Part shown: positions 26,075 to 35,993 of the stretch, in pieces
Numbering within the stretch: position 1 is the first letter of the stretch
How the letters are laid out: the number at the start of each line of letters is the position of its first letter
NCBI GenBank assembly: GCA_027491235.1
Contig: JAIXWO010000013.1
Coordinates: forward strand, 1-64,000
Source: Sphingomonadales bacterium
GTDB taxonomy: Bacteria; Pseudomonadota; Alphaproteobacteria; Sphingomonadales; Sphingomonadaceae
Reading direction: 5' to 3'
DNA length: 64,000 nucleotides
The notes under the pieces: generated by a model
Databases searched by the model: none
Told to the model about the DNA's origin: nothing
What the model saw: only the letters and a program-made list of their open reading frames with translations
Translations under genes and position numbers: made by a program

Positions 26075-27252
26075 TAGACATCCCCTCGCGGTTCACGCGG
26101 CATCCCAAGGCCGCGTTCCGCAATCAGATTGCGCTGGATCTGGTTCGTCCCGCCGTAAATCGTGTCGGACCGGGAATAGAGAAACAGATTGGGAAGCATC
26201 GACCATTCATAGGCGTCACCTTCTGCCACTTCACCGGCCTGACCGATGATGTCCATGGCCAGTTCCCCCAAGCCGCGCCGCCAGCTTGCCCATTGGATCT
26301 TATAGGTCAGGGCCGCACCGTCGATCTTGCTGTGATCGGTGTTCGACAGCATGCGCATCGCGCCATAGCGCATCAGTTGAAGGCCGATTTCAGCCTTGGC
26401 AATACGCTGCCGGATGAGCGGATCTTTGGCCGCCCCCGTCGCCTTGGCAGCAGCGATGATGTCATCCAGCTCATTGCGGAAGCCCATTTGCTGACCAAGC
26501 GTGGAAACGCCACGTTCAAAGGCCAGCAAGCCCATCGCAATCTTCCAGCCTTCGCCCACCGCACCAATCAAGCTGTCGGCAGGGCATTTGGCATCGGTGA
26601 AGAAGGTTTCGTTGAATTCCGCATCACCATTAATCTGCTTGATCGGGCGAATCTCAATGCCCGGCTGATCAATTTCCATCATTAGGAAGGTCAGGCCCTT
26701 TGGCCCCTTGGACCCCTCCTCGCTGCGCGAGACGACGAAAATCCAGTCGGAAATATGGGCAAGGCTGGTCCAGATCTTCTGGCCATTGACGACCCATTCA
26801 TCGCCCTCCAGCCGCGCCTTGGTGCGCACGCTGGCAAGGTCAGACCCGGCGCCGGGTTCAGAAAAGCCCTGACAGAAGATCGTCTGCCCTGCCGCAATTC
26901 CGGGCAGGAAGCGCTTCTTTTGTTCATCGGTTCCAAAGGCGAGCAAGGTCGGGCCAGCCAGTTCAACACCGATATGATTGACGCGCCCGGGGACACCGGC
27001 ACGGGCATATTCTTCGGCAAAGATCACCTGTTGGGCGAGCGTCGCATTGCGACCGCCCCAAGCTTCAGGCCAGCCGATGCAGCTCCATTTATGGGCAGCA
27101 AGTTGCTGTTCCCACTCCTTGCGCCGCTCTGCCTTTTCGGTGAGCGTGGTGATGCCTTTAATGTCTTTGAATTCACCTGCCATTTGGCCATTGAGCCAAT
27201 CGGCGCATTCGCGGCGAAATTCCTCTTCGGCTGCGGAAAAACCGAGCTTCAT
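26074..27252 (-). CDS. Acyl-CoA dehydrogenase, large-type subunit (FadE30/IpdE1-like)
   Basis: FCQGFSEPGAGSDLASVRT, WVVNGQKIWTS, YGGTNQIQRNLIAERGLGMPR. Confidence 0.87.
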   Translation of the reverse strand: MKLGFSAAEEEFRRECADWLNGQMAGEFKDIKGITTLTEKAERRKEWEQQLAAHKWSCIGWPEAWGGRNATLAQQVIFAEEYARAGVPGRVNHIGVELAGPTLLAFGTDEQKKRFLPGIAAGQTIFCQGFSEPGAGSDLASVRTKARLEGDEWVVNGQKIWTSLAHISDWIFVVSRSEEGSKGPKGLTFLMMEIDQPGIEIRPIKQINGDAEFNETFFTDAKCPADSLIGAVGEGWKIAMGLLAFERGVSTLGQQMGFRNELDDIIAAAKATGAAKDPLIRQRIAKAEIGLQLMRYGAMRMLSNTDHSKIDGAALTYKIQWASWRRGLGELAMDIIGQAGEVAEGDAYEWSMLPNLFLYSRSDTIYGGTNQIQRNLIAERGLGMPREPRGDV

Positions 27253-28304
27253 GCCGCTTCTCCCAAAATCATGCTTGCCACTTGCTCGCGGTGCCAATTG
27301 CCGTTGCCGAGCATCGACTGGATGGCGCGCGCGCGTTTGAAAAACAGGTGCGCGTCATGCTCCCAGGTAAAACCGATCCCGCCATGCAGCTGGATCATGT
27401 CCCCTGCACATTTGGCATAGGTGTCAGCCGCGAAAGACTTTGCCGCATGCAGGGCCAATGGCAAATCCGAAGACTGCTCATCCGCAGCGCAGGCCGCCCA
27501 ATAGACCGCGGAGCGCGCCTGCTCGATCTCGATCATCATGTCGGCCAGACGATGCTTATAGGCCTGGAAGGACCCGATCGCACGGCCGAACTGAACGCGT
27601 TCCTTTGCATAAGCGACGGTCCGATCGAGCGCCTCTTGCGCTCCGCCCAAAGCCTCGGCAGCAACACAGATCCAGCCCGCTTCACGCGCCGCGCGCATCG
27701 CCGCAGCGCCATCGGCAAGCTTATCGCCATGAGCGTTCTGCAGCGTCACGGTGGCGAGCGGACGCGTCTGATCCATCGTCACATGCGCTGTCACCTCAAC
27801 GCCCGTGGTTGAACGCTCTACAATCCAAGCGCCCGCATCATTGCCTAGCACAAAGAGGGCAGCCGAAGCGCCGTGAGGCACAAATTCAAATGTTCCCGTC
27901 AGGCTGTCGCCCTGAACAGACACATCTGCCGACCCGGCACAGGCAGCGATCACACTGCCGGACACCAATTCCGGCAGCCATGCCGCTTTCTGCGCGTCGG
28001 TGCCACCGGCAAGGATCGCCTGAGACGCCATGGCGAGACCCACCATCGGGAGGGCAGCCACCTGCGCACCGGCTGCTTCGGCCAGCAAGGCGAATTCAAC
28101 CTGACCCAATCCTGCCCCGCCATAGACTTCAGGAACAGTGACACCGGCAAGGCCGAGTTCCTGGCAAAATCCGGTCCAGAGATCACGGTCAATTCCGTCC
28201 GACGCCATCGCGCTGCGCGTCCGCTTGCTGGTGGCATTCTCAACGAAAAAGCCCTTGGCCGTCTCGCCGATCATCTGCTGTTCTTCGGTGAAGACGAATT
28301 CCAT
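27249..28304 (-). CDS. Acyl-CoA dehydrogenase, partner subunit lacking the YGGTxQIQR C-terminus
   Basis: EFVFTEEQQMIGETAKGFF..., ERVQFGRAIGSFQAYKHRLADMMIEIEQARS, IQLHGGIGFTWEHDAHLFFKRA. Confidence 0.85.
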   Translation of the reverse strand: MEFVFTEEQQMIGETAKGFFVENATSKRTRSAMASDGIDRDLWTGFCQELGLAGVTVPEVYGGAGLGQVEFALLAEAAGAQVAALPMVGLAMASQAILAGGTDAQKAAWLPELVSGSVIAACAGSADVSVQGDSLTGTFEFVPHGASAALFVLGNDAGAWIVERSTTGVEVTAHVTMDQTRPLATVTLQNAHGDKLADGAAAMRAAREAGWICVAAEALGGAQEALDRTVAYAKERVQFGRAIGSFQAYKHRLADMMIEIEQARSAVYWAACAADEQSSDLPLALHAAKSFAADTYAKCAGDMIQLHGGIGFTWEHDAHLFFKRARAIQSMLGNGNWHREQVASMILGEAA

Positions 28305-29209
28305 TATGCGGTCCCCCAAACCTTGCGCGGCGGCACGCGGTCAGCCAGCAGTTTGTCGACAGCACCGCCGACATCAGCGGGGTCCCACTGCTTACCCGCG
28401 TCCAAATGTGGGCCTTCACGCCAGCCGTCTTCCAGCATGATCTTGCCGCCTTCGAGTTCGAAGACACAGCCTGTCACATGCGCGCTTTCGGCGCTGCCCA
28501 GCCAGACAACCGTCGGCGCGATATTGGCCGGGTCCATGACGTCGAATGCCTGTCCTTCGGTCGCCATCTTGTCGGCAAAGGCCTGTTCCGTCATCCGCGT
28601 GCGGGCCGAGGGCGCGAGCGCATTGGCGGTGATGCCATAGCGACCCAACTCTGCTGCTTGCACCAACGTCAGGGATGCAATGCCGCCCTTGGCCGTCGAA
28701 TAAGCGGCCTGCGCAATGGAGCCCTGAAGCCCCGCACCTGACGACGTGTTGATGATCCGGGCGTCGACCTTATGACCTTCCTTGCCACGCGCGCGCCAAA
28801 AATCGACCGCATGGCGCGAGACGCAGAAATGGCCGCGCAGATGCACGTGCATCGTCGCATCCCATTCCTCGATCGTGGCTGACACGAACATGCGGTCGCG
28901 CACGATGCCGGCATTGTTCACCACAACATGCAGATCACCAAAGGCGGCCACGGCCGCGTCGACAATGCGCTTCGCCCCATCCCAATCGGTGATGTCTTCA
29001 TAGTTGGCGATGGCGTTTCCACCCGCCGACTTGATTTCCGCCACCACTCCGTCGGCAGCGCTCGTATCACGCCCTTCGCCGCCCAGCGAAGTGCCGATGT
29101 CATTGACGACGACGTTGGCCCCTTCCGCTGCAAAGGCGAGCGCATAGGCACGTCCCAGCCCGCGTGCGGCCCCGGTGATGATGACCGTCCTGTTGTCGCA
29201 AATACCCAT
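28304..29209 (-). CDS. SDR family oxidoreductase (3-hydroxyacyl-CoA/hydroxysteroid dehydrogenase type)
   Basis: RTVIITGAARGLGRAYALAFAAEGANVVVNDIGTSLGGEG ... YSTAKGGIASLTLVQAAELGRYGITANALAPSARTRMTE. Confidence 0.85.
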   Translation of the reverse strand: MGICDNRTVIITGAARGLGRAYALAFAAEGANVVVNDIGTSLGGEGRDTSAADGVVAEIKSAGGNAIANYEDITDWDGAKRIVDAAVAAFGDLHVVVNNAGIVRDRMFVSATIEEWDATMHVHLRGHFCVSRHAVDFWRARGKEGHKVDARIINTSSGAGLQGSIAQAAYSTAKGGIASLTLVQAAELGRYGITANALAPSARTRMTEQAFADKMATEGQAFDVMDPANIAPTVVWLGSAESAHVTGCVFELEGGKIMLEDGWREGPHLDAGKQWDPADVGGAVDKLLADRVPPRKVWGTA

Positions 29210-30360
29210 TATAACCTCTCGATAATCGTGACGTTGGCCTGACCGCCGCCTTCGCACATGGTCTGTAGACCATAGCGTCCGCCCGTGCGTTCCAACGCAT
29301 TGAGCAAGGTGGTCATCAGGCGCGCGCCCGTGGCCCCTAGCGGATGGCCAAGCGCGATGCCGCCGCCGTGAATATTGACCTTTTCATGCGGGATGCCGAG
29401 TTCCTTCATCCAAGCCATCGGCACAGAGGCGAAGGCTTCATTGCATTCGAACAGGTCGATATCGGCAACCGACATGCCCGCCTTCTTCAGCGCATATTCG
29501 GTCGCTGGAATGGGGGCAGTGAGCATCCAGACGGGATCGTCCGCACGCACAGAAATGTGATGCACCCGCGCCCGTGGCTTCAGGTTATGCTCCTTCACCG
29601 CTCGCTCCGACGCGACGAGAAGGGCGGCGGCGCCATCACAATTCTGACTGGAAATACCGGCAGTTATGATGCCACCTTCCTGAACTGTACGAAGTCCGGC
29701 GAGGCCTTCCATATTGGTCTGTGGGCGGATCGTTTCATCCTTATCAAGCTCCGCCATCGGCGCGACTTCCGCATCGAACCAGCCATTGTCCCACGCGGCC
29801 TGCGCACGATGATGCGATGCTACGGCAAAGGCTTCCATCTCTTCGCGCGACAGGCCCCATTTATTGGCGATCATTTCGGCCGAGTTGATCTGGTTGAGGA
29901 GGCCGTCTCCATAGCGCGCAATCCAACCCGGTGAGGTGTTGAACGGATTAGAAAAGCCATAGGGCTCCCCCGCATACATGGCCGCTGAGATCGGAATGGC
30001 ATTCATTGCCTGACTGCCGCCCGCCACAACAAGGTCTTGCGTGCCGGACATCACGCCTTGCGCTGCAAAATGGAGCGCCTGCTGCGAAGAACCGCACTGC
30101 CGGTCAATCGTCGTGCCGGGCACATGCTGCGGCAGGCCGGCGACGAGCCAGACGGTGCGACCAATGTCTCCAGCTTGTGGCCCGATGGTATCGCAGCAAC
30201 CCCAGACGACATCGTCAACGGCATTGGCATCGATGCCCGTCCGCGCGACCAGCGCTTTGATGGGATGCGCGCCAAGGTCGGCAGGATGCAGCGCGGCAAG
30301 GCTGCCCTTCTTGCGGCCAATGGGGGTGCGAACAGCGTCGATGATATAGGCTTCGGCCAT
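29209..30360 (-). CDS. Thiolase (FadA5/FadA6-like steroid thiolase)
   Basis: [63 protein letters not shown]. Confidence 0.9.
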   Translation of the reverse strand: MAEAYIIDAVRTPIGRKKGSLAALHPADLGAHPIKALVARTGIDANAVDDVVWGCCDTIGPQAGDIGRTVWLVAGLPQHVPGTTIDRQCGSSQQALHFAAQGVMSGTQDLVVAGGSQAMNAIPISAAMYAGEPYGFSNPFNTSPGWIARYGDGLLNQINSAEMIANKWGLSREEMEAFAVASHHRAQAAWDNGWFDAEVAPMAELDKDETIRPQTNMEGLAGLRTVQEGGIITAGISSQNCDGAAALLVASERAVKEHNLKPRARVHHISVRADDPVWMLTAPIPATEYALKKAGMSVADIDLFECNEAFASVPMAWMKELGIPHEKVNIHGGGIALGHPLGATGARLMTTLLNALERTGGRYGLQTMCEGGGQANVTIIERL

Positions 30361-30368
30361 GTCAGTCC

Positions 30369-31298
30369 TTAAGCAAAGGTGTGTTCTGGGCCGATGGGAA
30401 GTGCGCCGCCAAGCACAGCGTCATCGACACGTTTGAGATGAAAGGCACGCGAACCCCAAGCCCCGGCAAGCGCCCAGCTCCGCTTCATCCAGAAATGGAG
30501 ATCAACTTCATAAGTGTATCCCATGGCCCCATGGACCTGGATTGCGGTTTCTGCCGTGAGGATTGCCGCATCAGTGGCGGCGACCTTCGCGTGGCTCACA
30601 TGCACAGCGGCAGAATCCCGCCCATCCTGCAGCGCTTGCGCGGCCTGCCAAACCACAGGCTTGGCAAACTCAATGGCAACAGCACAGGTCGCAAGCTGAT
30701 GCTTGATCGCCTGAAAGGCGCCAATCGGCTGGCCGAACTGAGTCCGGATTTTCGCATATTCAACAGCAAGATGCAGCATCGCATCGGCGAGACCGACGAG
30801 TTGGGCTGCCGACATCAATGCGCCAAGGTTGAGGAGATGCGGGTCTGCATTGTCGTTTGCCGAAGCGGCCAGATTGCGCATCGGGTCAACGCTCTTGATC
30901 GCTACCCCCGCACCATCTGCGACCCACGGGTTGATCGCATGTGACAGCGGTAGCGTGACGCGTCCCGCCGCAACATCGGCAAGCTGATCAGTCTTGCCCT
31001 GCGCCAGCAACCCCGGAACACCGACAAAGGCGGTATCTACCAACGGTTCTGCCAAACAGGCGCGCCCGCATTCCGCCGCAATCAGGGCTGCATCGACAAG
31101 ACCCATGCCAAGGCCACCCTGTGCCTCGGGCACGAGCAGGCCTGTCAGCCCCATATCGACAAGCCCTTGCCAAATGGCGGGATCGCGATTTCCATCCGCG
31201 TCGAGGCGGCGCAGCACTTCTGGCCCGTGCGTCCCAGCCAGATAGTTGCGCACTGTTTCTGCCAGTGCCAACTGGTCTTCGGTCAACAGCATATCCAT
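30369..31298 (-). CDS. Acyl-CoA dehydrogenase, partner subunit
   Basis: MDMLLTEDQLALAETVRNYLAG..., IRTQFGQPIGAFQAIKHQLATCAVAIEFAKPVVW, IQVHGAMGYTYEVDLHFWMKR. Confidence 0.85.
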   Translation of the reverse strand: MDMLLTEDQLALAETVRNYLAGTHGPEVLRRLDADGNRDPAIWQGLVDMGLTGLLVPEAQGGLGMGLVDAALIAAECGRACLAEPLVDTAFVGVPGLLAQGKTDQLADVAAGRVTLPLSHAINPWVADGAGVAIKSVDPMRNLAASANDNADPHLLNLGALMSAAQLVGLADAMLHLAVEYAKIRTQFGQPIGAFQAIKHQLATCAVAIEFAKPVVWQAAQALQDGRDSAAVHVSHAKVAATDAAILTAETAIQVHGAMGYTYEVDLHFWMKRSWALAGAWGSRAFHLKRVDDAVLGGALPIGPEHTFA

Positions 31299-32461
31299 CA
31301 GCCTGCTCCCACGCGCGGTAACCCGAGCATACGTTCGGCCGTGATGTTGCGCTGAACCTCGTTCGACCCGGCATAGATCGGGCCGGAAAGCGAGAAGATG
31401 TACCCTTCTAGCCACTGGTTCACCGAACCGTCGTCGAAGCGCTTGAGTTCCGCATGCGCGCCCAAAAGCTGCATCGCCGTGCGGTGCATTGACCGATCAA
31501 GTTCAGACCAGAAAATCTTGTTGAGGCTGGCTTCCGCGCCAATCTTGCCGCCCGCCATGATCTTCGCGGCCACAGCATAGGTGTTGTAGGCGTAAGCCTG
31601 CGCCGACATCCATGCCTGCAGCACCGCTTCTCGCGCCGCCGGAGAGGCCTCTGCCTCATGCGTGCGATAGAGATCGACCAGACGCTTTGCCGTCGCCTGA
31701 AAACGTCCGGGAGACCGCAGCATCAAGCCACGTTCAAAGCCCGCCGTCGCCATGGCCACGTTCCAGCCTTCGCCTTCGCCCGCCAGACAGTTTTCAACCG
31801 GCACGCGAACCTCATCAAAGAAGAGTTCCGCAAAGCCCGTATCCCCATGCAACTGTCGGATCGGCCGCCGCGTGATCCCCGGCGAATTGATATCGAAAAG
31901 GATAAAGGTCAGCCCCTTGTGGCGCTTGCTCTCGGGGTCGGTCCGGAACATGCCGAAGCCCCAGTCGGCGAAGGCCGCACGGCTGGACCAGGTCTTTTGA
32001 CCCGTGATGACATAATGATCGCCGTCGCGCACCGCCTTGGACGAAATGGCGGCCATGTCGGACCCGGCACCCGGCTCGGACCAGGCCTGCGCCCAGATCA
32101 CCTCACCCTTGGCCATCGGTGTCAGGAAGCGCTTCTTCTGTTCGTCGGTGCCGAATTCCATGATCGTCGGGCCGAGCAGGAAGATGCCGTTCTGGTTTGC
32201 CCGATTGGGGCCACCGGCGCGGAAATATTCTTCCTCAAAAATCAGCCACTGGATCAGGTCCAGCCCGCGCCCGCCGTAAGCTTCAGGCCATGTGACCATG
32301 CCCCAGTTGCCGCTGGCAAGTGTGCGTTCCCATTCGACATGCTGATCATAGCCTTCGCGGCATTCCAGCGTGACGAGCGGTTCTTTTGGCACATGCGCCT
32401 CCATCCATGCGCGGACTTCGGCGCGGAAGGCATCTTGTTCAGGCGTATATTCCAAATGCAT
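31298..32461 (-). CDS. Acyl-CoA dehydrogenase, large-type subunit
   Basis: WAQAWSEPGAGSDMAAIS, YVITGQKTWSSRAAFADW, YAGSNEVQRNITAERMLGLPR. Confidence 0.88.
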   Translation of the reverse strand: MHLEYTPEQDAFRAEVRAWMEAHVPKEPLVTLECREGYDQHVEWERTLASGNWGMVTWPEAYGGRGLDLIQWLIFEEEYFRAGGPNRANQNGIFLLGPTIMEFGTDEQKKRFLTPMAKGEVIWAQAWSEPGAGSDMAAISSKAVRDGDHYVITGQKTWSSRAAFADWGFGMFRTDPESKRHKGLTFILFDINSPGITRRPIRQLHGDTGFAELFFDEVRVPVENCLAGEGEGWNVAMATAGFERGLMLRSPGRFQATAKRLVDLYRTHEAEASPAAREAVLQAWMSAQAYAYNTYAVAAKIMAGGKIGAEASLNKIFWSELDRSMHRTAMQLLGAHAELKRFDDGSVNQWLEGYIFSLSGPIYAGSNEVQRNITAERMLGLPRVGAG

Positions 32462-33216
32462 CAGAACGTCGCGGCCTTACCCGTCTCAACAAAGGCATCG
32501 CGGGACTTCTGTGAATCCTCATGCATATACATTTCGAGCGTGAAGCCCTGTTCCCAACGATAGCCGCGATCCACATCGCGCGGCTCCAGGCCGTTGAGCG
32601 CTTCCTTTGCGATAACCAGCGCCTTGCGGCTCTTGGACGCGATCACCGCACAAAAGGCCTGTGCTTCCTCGATCAGCTTTTCCCGCGGGACGACCTTTTC
32701 GACAGCACCCAAGCGGTAGGCTTCTTCTGCCGGGATATTGCCGCCTGTGAAAAAGGCCGCGCGCACCTTGTGCAGCGGCAACATGCGCGACAAATGGCTT
32801 GCCCCGCCCATGGCCCCGCGGTCCACTTCGGGGAGGGAGAAGAAGGCGTCATCCGCTGCGATGATCGTGTCGGACGCGCCACAAATGCCGATGCCTCCAC
32901 CGATCACAAACTTGTGCGCTGCCACCACAACCGGCACTTCCGCATCACGGATCGCCTTGAATGTCAGATAGTTGCCGCGATTGAGGATCGTGATCCGATC
33001 CGGATGCGCCTGCATCTCCTTAATGTCGACGCCACCGCAGAAGCCGCGAGAGGTTTCCGCCGCCCGAATAAGAACGCAGTTGACCTCTGGATTGCTGGCA
33101 GCGGCCGTAATGATGGCGGGAAGGCCCATCCACGTCTCGCTGTTAAAGGCGTTTACGGGAGGAACATCAAAGACGATCTCCGCAATGCGGTCACGGATTT
33201 CAGTGGTGATGGGCAT
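32461..33216 (-). CDS. echA20: Enoyl-CoA hydratase/isomerase, EchA20-like (ring-D hydrolase candidate)
   Basis: MPITTEIRDRIAEIVFDVPPVNAF ... GFCGGVDIKEMQAHPD ... FVIGGGIGICGASDTIIAADDAFFSLPEVDRGAMGGASHLSRMLP; ATG at 33216. Confidence 0.82.
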   Translation of the reverse strand: MPITTEIRDRIAEIVFDVPPVNAFNSETWMGLPAIITAAASNPEVNCVLIRAAETSRGFCGGVDIKEMQAHPDRITILNRGNYLTFKAIRDAEVPVVVAAHKFVIGGGIGICGASDTIIAADDAFFSLPEVDRGAMGGASHLSRMLPLHKVRAAFFTGGNIPAEEAYRLGAVEKVVPREKLIEEAQAFCAVIASKSRKALVIAKEALNGLEPRDVDRGYRWEQGFTLEMYMHEDSQKSRDAFVETGKAATF

Positions 33217-33221
33217 GGCGT

Positions 33222-34289
33222 TCAGTTCCCTGCGGTCAGCGCGGCGATCCGCGCACGTGCTTCGGTTTCGATGGAGGTCATGAGGTCCGCGCAGCTTGGC
33301 AAGTCCTTCAATCGACCCGCCACAACGCCGGTGGCCATCAGGCCGTGCTCGGCATCGCCGGACACAACCGCGCGCTGGATCATCATGGGGGCGGCCGCAG
33401 CCATCATGGCTTGAGCAAGAGGCATTTCGCCATGCGATGTCATGCTGCGTGCGGTTGAGAGCACTTGCCCCCAACTCATGCCCGATTGGTGCTTCATCTC
33501 GAGCCCGGCTTCCATGGCGCGCGCCCACATCGCGATCTTGCCAGAACCTTCGATCCGCTTGAGCAAGGGATTGAGGATCATGCGCTGCGGAATGCCGTCC
33601 ACCTTGGTCGAAACAGCGATGTCGCTTGTCCCGGCCTTCACATAGGCGGCCTTTGGCGCTGTCGGCACCGGGCTTTCTGCGGTCATCAGGAAACGCGTGC
33701 CCATCGCAATGCCCGCCGCACCATAAGCAAGCGCGGAGGCGAGGCCACGGCCATCGCCATATCCCCCGGCTGCGACAACCGGCACATCAACAGCATCGAG
33801 CACCTGTGGCAGGAGAACGGTCGTCGGAACGGCGCCGGTGTGTCCGCCGCCCTCGCCACCCTGAATGGTCACCATCTCGCAACCAAGCTGCACCATCTTT
33901 TCCGCATGCTTCACGGCACCCACTGTCGGGATGCAAAGGATGCCTGCATCGCGGAACCGGCCAATCATCTTGGCATCCGGTCCACGCCCGAAGCTGACCG
34001 CGCTCACACGGTCGCTATGCTTGAGGATCAGTTCAACAATCTCCGCAGCTCCGGGTTGGAAGCTATGGAAATTAATGCCGAAATTATGCGTCGTCAGATC
34101 GCGGAGGCGGGCAATTTCTTCCCCCGCCTCCTTGGGTGTCATCACCGCACAGGCGAGAAAGCCGAACGCCCCGGCATTGCTTGAGGCTGCCACAAGCTCA
34201 GGCTTGGCGACCCAACCCATTGCGGTCTGGATCACCGGCAGGCGGCAGCCCAGCCGCTTCGTCAACGCCGTGGCAAGAACGTCCGACAT
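33222..34289 (-). CDS. ipdC: Nitronate monooxygenase-family flavin reductase, IpdC-like
   Basis: LPVIQTAMGWVAKPELVAASSNAGAFGFLACAVMTPKE ... VTIQGGEGGGHTGAVPTTVLLPQVLDAVDVPVVAAGGYGDGRGLASALAYGAAGIAMGTRFL. Confidence 0.87.
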   Translation of the reverse strand: MSDVLATALTKRLGCRLPVIQTAMGWVAKPELVAASSNAGAFGFLACAVMTPKEAGEEIARLRDLTTHNFGINFHSFQPGAAEIVELILKHSDRVSAVSFGRGPDAKMIGRFRDAGILCIPTVGAVKHAEKMVQLGCEMVTIQGGEGGGHTGAVPTTVLLPQVLDAVDVPVVAAGGYGDGRGLASALAYGAAGIAMGTRFLMTAESPVPTAPKAAYVKAGTSDIAVSTKVDGIPQRMILNPLLKRIEGSGKIAMWARAMEAGLEMKHQSGMSWGQVLSTARSMTSHGEMPLAQAMMAAAAPMMIQRAVVSGDAEHGLMATGVVAGRLKDLPSCADLMTSIETEARARIAALTAGN

Positions 34290-34294
34290 CAGGC

Positions 34295-35188
34295 CTATTT
34301 GGCCTCCGACTTGTTCGCCGAGGCCGCAGACTTGCCGCTGACACCTCCGATGGAGTCACCGGTGACCAGATCATTCTGGGCATGGGCGAAATGGTGCATG
34401 TGGAAAACCGTATCCATTGCAGATCGCTTGCCACGCAGTTCCTCAACATGGTTGATCGACTGCTTGGTCAACCAGTTCCCGAGACGGCCCTGCTTCGCCA
34501 ATTTGTTGGCCCAAGCGGCCGTGGCTTCCCGCAAATCATCGCGCGGGACGACTTTGTTGACCATGCCGAAGGAATAAGCGCGTTCCGCGCTCATCCGCTC
34601 ACCGAGAAGCAGGAATTCCTTGGCGACGCGCGTCGGAAGTTCAAAGCCATGGGCGAAGTATTCGACGCCGGGAATGCCCATCAGCGGATTGACCGGGTCC
34701 TGAAAAAAGGCGTCTTCCGAAGCCACGATCAGGTCACACACCCAAGCAAGCATAAGCCCACCCGCGATGCAGGCCCCCTGCACCATAGCGATGGTCGGCT
34801 TCGGGATATCGCGCCAGCGGCGGCACATGCCCAAATACTGCTCCTGCTCACGCGTGTAGAGCAGCTCAGCTGCAGGCTTGTTTGTGTGTGGCGCCAGCAT
34901 CAGGCGCTTTTCAAATTCATGATGAAGATCGCGGCCCGGTGTCCCGATATCGTGCCCTGCGGAGAAATGCTTGCCATTGCCGGCCAGCACGATGCAGCGC
35001 ACGTCATCATCCTTCACCGCCCGGTTGAAAGCGTCGTCCAGCGCATAGGTCATTTGACCGTTCTGGGCGTTGTTGAAGGCGGGCCGATCCATCGTGATCC
35101 AGGCGACGTTGTCGATCACTTCATAGAGGATCGGCGTCTCTGTCTCGTAATTGATGTCGACGTTCTTGGGTGTAACCAGATCGCTCAT
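34295..35188 (-). CDS. Enoyl-CoA hydratase/isomerase family protein
   Basis: VAWITMDRPAFNNAQNGQMTYALDDAFNRAVKDDDVRCIVLAGNGKHFSAGHDIGTPGRD ... MVQGACIAGGLMLAWVCDLIVASEDAFFQDPVN. Confidence 0.87.
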   Translation of the reverse strand: MSDLVTPKNVDINYETETPILYEVIDNVAWITMDRPAFNNAQNGQMTYALDDAFNRAVKDDDVRCIVLAGNGKHFSAGHDIGTPGRDLHHEFEKRLMLAPHTNKPAAELLYTREQEQYLGMCRRWRDIPKPTIAMVQGACIAGGLMLAWVCDLIVASEDAFFQDPVNPLMGIPGVEYFAHGFELPTRVAKEFLLLGERMSAERAYSFGMVNKVVPRDDLREATAAWANKLAKQGRLGNWLTKQSINHVEELRGKRSAMDTVFHMHHFAHAQNDLVTGDSIGGVSGKSAASANKSEAK

Positions 35189-35201
35189 GTGCAGCCTCTC
35201 C

Positions 35202-35993
35202 TCAGCTCACCCGTTGGGCGGGCGGATTGTCTTTGATCACGCTTGCCCGGATATTATGGGGGTCAAGCTGCGCGATGATCGCGAGTGCGTCGGCATCCGG
35301 CAATGGGGTTTCGACGAGATCCCCCTTCTCCAGCGGAAAGCCCGTTGCGGCCTGCACGTCCTGAAACGTCACGCCGGGATGCAGAGAAACGACGCGAACG
35401 GCGTTGTCCGTCCCGCCGAAATCCATCACGCACAGGTTGGTGATGATCTTTTTCAGCGCGACGCCGCTGTAATTGCCGCCAGCGATACGTTTGGCCGGAT
35501 TATAGCCAACACCCGACACCATATCGACTTCGCCTTCAACAAAGACGCGCGTTGTGTGCGCCGGGAAGAAGAAGCTGTTCGGATGGTAGATGGTGTTGCC
35601 GGGAAAACCACGCACGCCGAGCATCTGTGTCTTGGGCTGTTTGTGTGTCCCGCCGAGCTGGGAGAGGTTGATCTGCCCAAAGCGGTCAATCTGCGTTGGC
35701 GTGACCATCGCATGGCGACGCCCGGTCCACACGGCGCTGTCAAAGAAGCGCGAGAATGGCAGATAACCGGCCTTCTTGCGATCATCATAGGCCCGCGGCC
35801 CCAGAGGCACCGGCTGTTCAACCAGATAGCATTCGCCATCCGTCATCATCAGTTCCGGCGTGTGCGTCAGCTTCGCAAGGCCAGCACCGAGGCGCGGCAC
35901 GGGGCCAACGCCGGTCGCAACGATTTCTCCATTGCCCCGGAAAGCTTCGGAGGCTGCATAGATGCAGAGTTCTGCGAGAGTAACGTCAGTCAT
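35202..35993 (-). CDS. ipdB: CoA-transferase family beta subunit, IpdB-like (COCHEA-CoA hydrolase)
   Basis: TDVTLAELCIYAASEAFRGNGEIVATGVGPVPRLGAGLAKLTHTPELMMTDGE ...; paired with IpdA-like gene. Confidence 0.84.
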   Translation of the reverse strand: MTDVTLAELCIYAASEAFRGNGEIVATGVGPVPRLGAGLAKLTHTPELMMTDGECYLVEQPVPLGPRAYDDRKKAGYLPFSRFFDSAVWTGRRHAMVTPTQIDRFGQINLSQLGGTHKQPKTQMLGVRGFPGNTIYHPNSFFFPAHTTRVFVEGEVDMVSGVGYNPAKRIAGGNYSGVALKKIITNLCVMDFGGTDNAVRVVSLHPGVTFQDVQAATGFPLEKGDLVETPLPDADALAIIAQLDPHNIRASVIKDNPPAQRVS

